Positions 62,615-64,000 of a stretch of 64,000 bases of DNA are shown here, one piece after another. The position numbers and the translations under genes are program-made. Within the stretch, counting starts at the first letter, position 1, and every line of letters begins with the position of its first letter. The stretch comes from Entoloma clypeatum (Eukaryota > Basidiomycota > Agaricomycetes > Agaricales > Entolomataceae): the NCBI GenBank assembly GCA_963565915.1, contig OY751492.1:3038001-3102000 (forward strand), written 5' to 3'. The notes beneath the pieces are model-generated. The model made no database searches and was not told the origin of the DNA. It worked only from the letters and a program-made list of their open reading frames with translations.

Positions 62615-64000
62615 GTCTATATGTATTGTATATATACCATTGTAACATTGTATGTAAATCTACTCAGACCATTCAAATCAAGCCCAAGGACTTAATAAGG
62701 TGAATAGAAGCAAAATAGGTCGAAAATTTGACCAAAAAAATTTGTTTCAGCTTTGGATTCTCCTCATTCAGGGGACCTGACAGCACATCTGTTTTTCAAA
62801 TTCGGTGCATTAATTATGGAGATATAACACTTTTACTGAAATATGCACATTTCATCATTTCTATCTTATCTAGAGATCTAAAAATTATACAAGGTGTTTC
62901 AGAAGGTGAATACATATATATTGATGAGTTCTATCATGTTAAACTATCATTAGATCATGAGGAAGGCACCGCGCCCACCTGCGCGATGCATTTGCATATT
63001 GTTTACTGTTGTTTGGTGTAAAGCGTCGCATCGCTATATGCTCAAATCCGTGGCAAAAATTCATGAAATAAATACATATTTATTAACATATGATACTCTG
63101 GTACATAATTGATATAGTCTGTAAGCTTACTTCCTCCTGTGTAGCCATATTAAGGAGAAATGCGATGTTTTTTGAGTTTGTTTACATATATTTGACACAT
63201 TTGATGCGTGCGTGTTGCGCATCATCCAACGTCGAATCCATCAGCAAAGTGGTCCCACGGCCATTAGCAAACCATAGCAAACACACTCACGTGCATAGCA
63301 GACATAGCACTGTGTAGTAACCTCGCTGGCAGGCATAGCAATGTAGTACTAAACCCCAATAGCAATGTAACATCATAGCACCATAACATTGTGTAGTATA
63401 GAAGCCTGGTAGGACCATAGTACTGTAGCTTCATAGGCTTGTGTAGGCTCAATAATTCTATAGGTTGACACTCTCAGTGTACACCACAAAGAAAGAGGTG
63501 TTTTTTATTTTTATTTTTTATTTCTGGGAAATACTCATGGTTTATTATCTAACAGTACACAACAAGGTATATCTACAGAATTCATGGAGGAAGGTGGCAG
63601 CCCTGCAGTGGGCCGCATAGCCATACATCTCAATTAAATGGGCCTGATTCGGCTGCGCGCACCTTGCACGGTAATGGGGGGAAGGGGTGAAGTCTGTGAA
63701 CAAAGTAGCGCACACTGTGAACACTAGGTTTGAGGGAAGACATACACTGAACGGCGAGGAGAGAAAACACAGTATCAAACATGTCGGCCATGCTTAACGT
63801 GAGACGTCGTGAACCAGAAACCATACATAGGACATGGACGAAAGCGGCGTATCAACACTGGAACCGTGGGGCATTGTTGCTAGGCACATTGGCTGGGAGA
63901 ACACCGGTATAGTAGGATAGATGTCAGTATGCTCGGCAGCTCTTTAGTCAGACGAGAAAACATACATGATAACGGTAGGTTTTTAGTCCTGTCATGCAAT
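62615..64000. other. AT-rich, repeat-bearing end of window
   Basis: No gene is supported. A degenerate CATAGCA/TAGCACCATAG-type repeat lies at about 63270-63440. At 63641 GGGCCTGATTCGGCTGCGCG resembles the end of the Harbinger-like MITE (58938), possibly the start of another element running out of the window. Short frames at the right edge have no recognisable domain. Confidence 0.4.

Noticed and set aside
62615..64000. Short frames at the right edge (for example 63545-63778, minus)
   Set aside because: No domain or splice support, and the region is AT-rich with simple repeats.

Overview
The window looks like a transposon-rich stretch of a filamentous basidiomycete genome (mushroom-forming class likely, species not identifiable). 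Reasons: spliced reading frames with introns of about 49-55 bp and GT..AG ends, chromodomain-bearing Ty3 retrotransposons, a Ty1/copia element, hAT, Tc1/mariner and PIF/Harbinger-like DNA elements, and duplicated remnants of host genes. I see no rRNA, no CRISPR and no bacterial operon. Very little of the 64 kb looks like an intact host gene. All coordinates and alignments were made by eye.

Layout. 1-4133: a truncated spliced gene fragment (576-938) joined to copy A of a repeat derived from NOT1 (CNOT1, scaffold of the CCR4-NOT deadenylase), then a degenerate tandem repeat. 4136-5753: an intact Tc1-like transposon with identical 214 bp inverted repeats. 6615-7425 (minus): an intact three-exon RING-finger gene; 8344-9126: a two-exon unknown gene. 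9835-11650: NOT1 copy B. 12006-12609: a truncated ORF. 12610-19168: Ty3-A, a chromodomain retrotransposon with largely intact gag and pol. 19169-22460 (minus): NOT1 copy C. 22733-23640: a decayed RING/coiled-coil gene. 24387-30173 (minus): a copia element with identical LTRs, a GAAAA duplication and one open 1575-codon polyprotein. 31090-31400: a solo LTR of the same family. 31415-34320 (minus): a dynamin-like pseudogene whose end is interrupted by a 1069 bp hAT-type non-autonomous element. 35030-43865: NOT1 copies D and E with a foldback element inserted in D. 44935-45340: a copia fragment. 45488-51855 (minus): Ty3-B, decayed and loaded with TCGGAG/CTCCGA motifs. 53138-61484: a nested stack in which Ty3-C sits inside an LTR remnant of Ty3-D and itself carries a hAT element and a Harbinger-like MITE. 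61503-61900: a protease fragment of the Ty3-B family. 62304-62614: a second solo copia LTR. The rest is AT-rich and featureless.

Three themes connect the region. (1) All three Ty3 elements with a readable leader (A, B, C) have a primer-binding site 2 nt after the LTR that is complementary to the predicted 5' end of their own transcript, the self-priming arrangement known from Tf1/sushi elements; the copia element instead has a site complementary to the anticodon arm of initiator tRNA-Met. (2) Differences between repeat copies, and most premature stops, are C-to-T or G-to-A changes at CpG, which fits methylation-linked or RIP-like mutagenesis. (3) NOT1 fragments recur five times, with introns retained, so they spread by DNA-level duplication. 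The copia and Tc1 elements appear the youngest; Ty3-B, C and D and the NOT1 copies are decayed.
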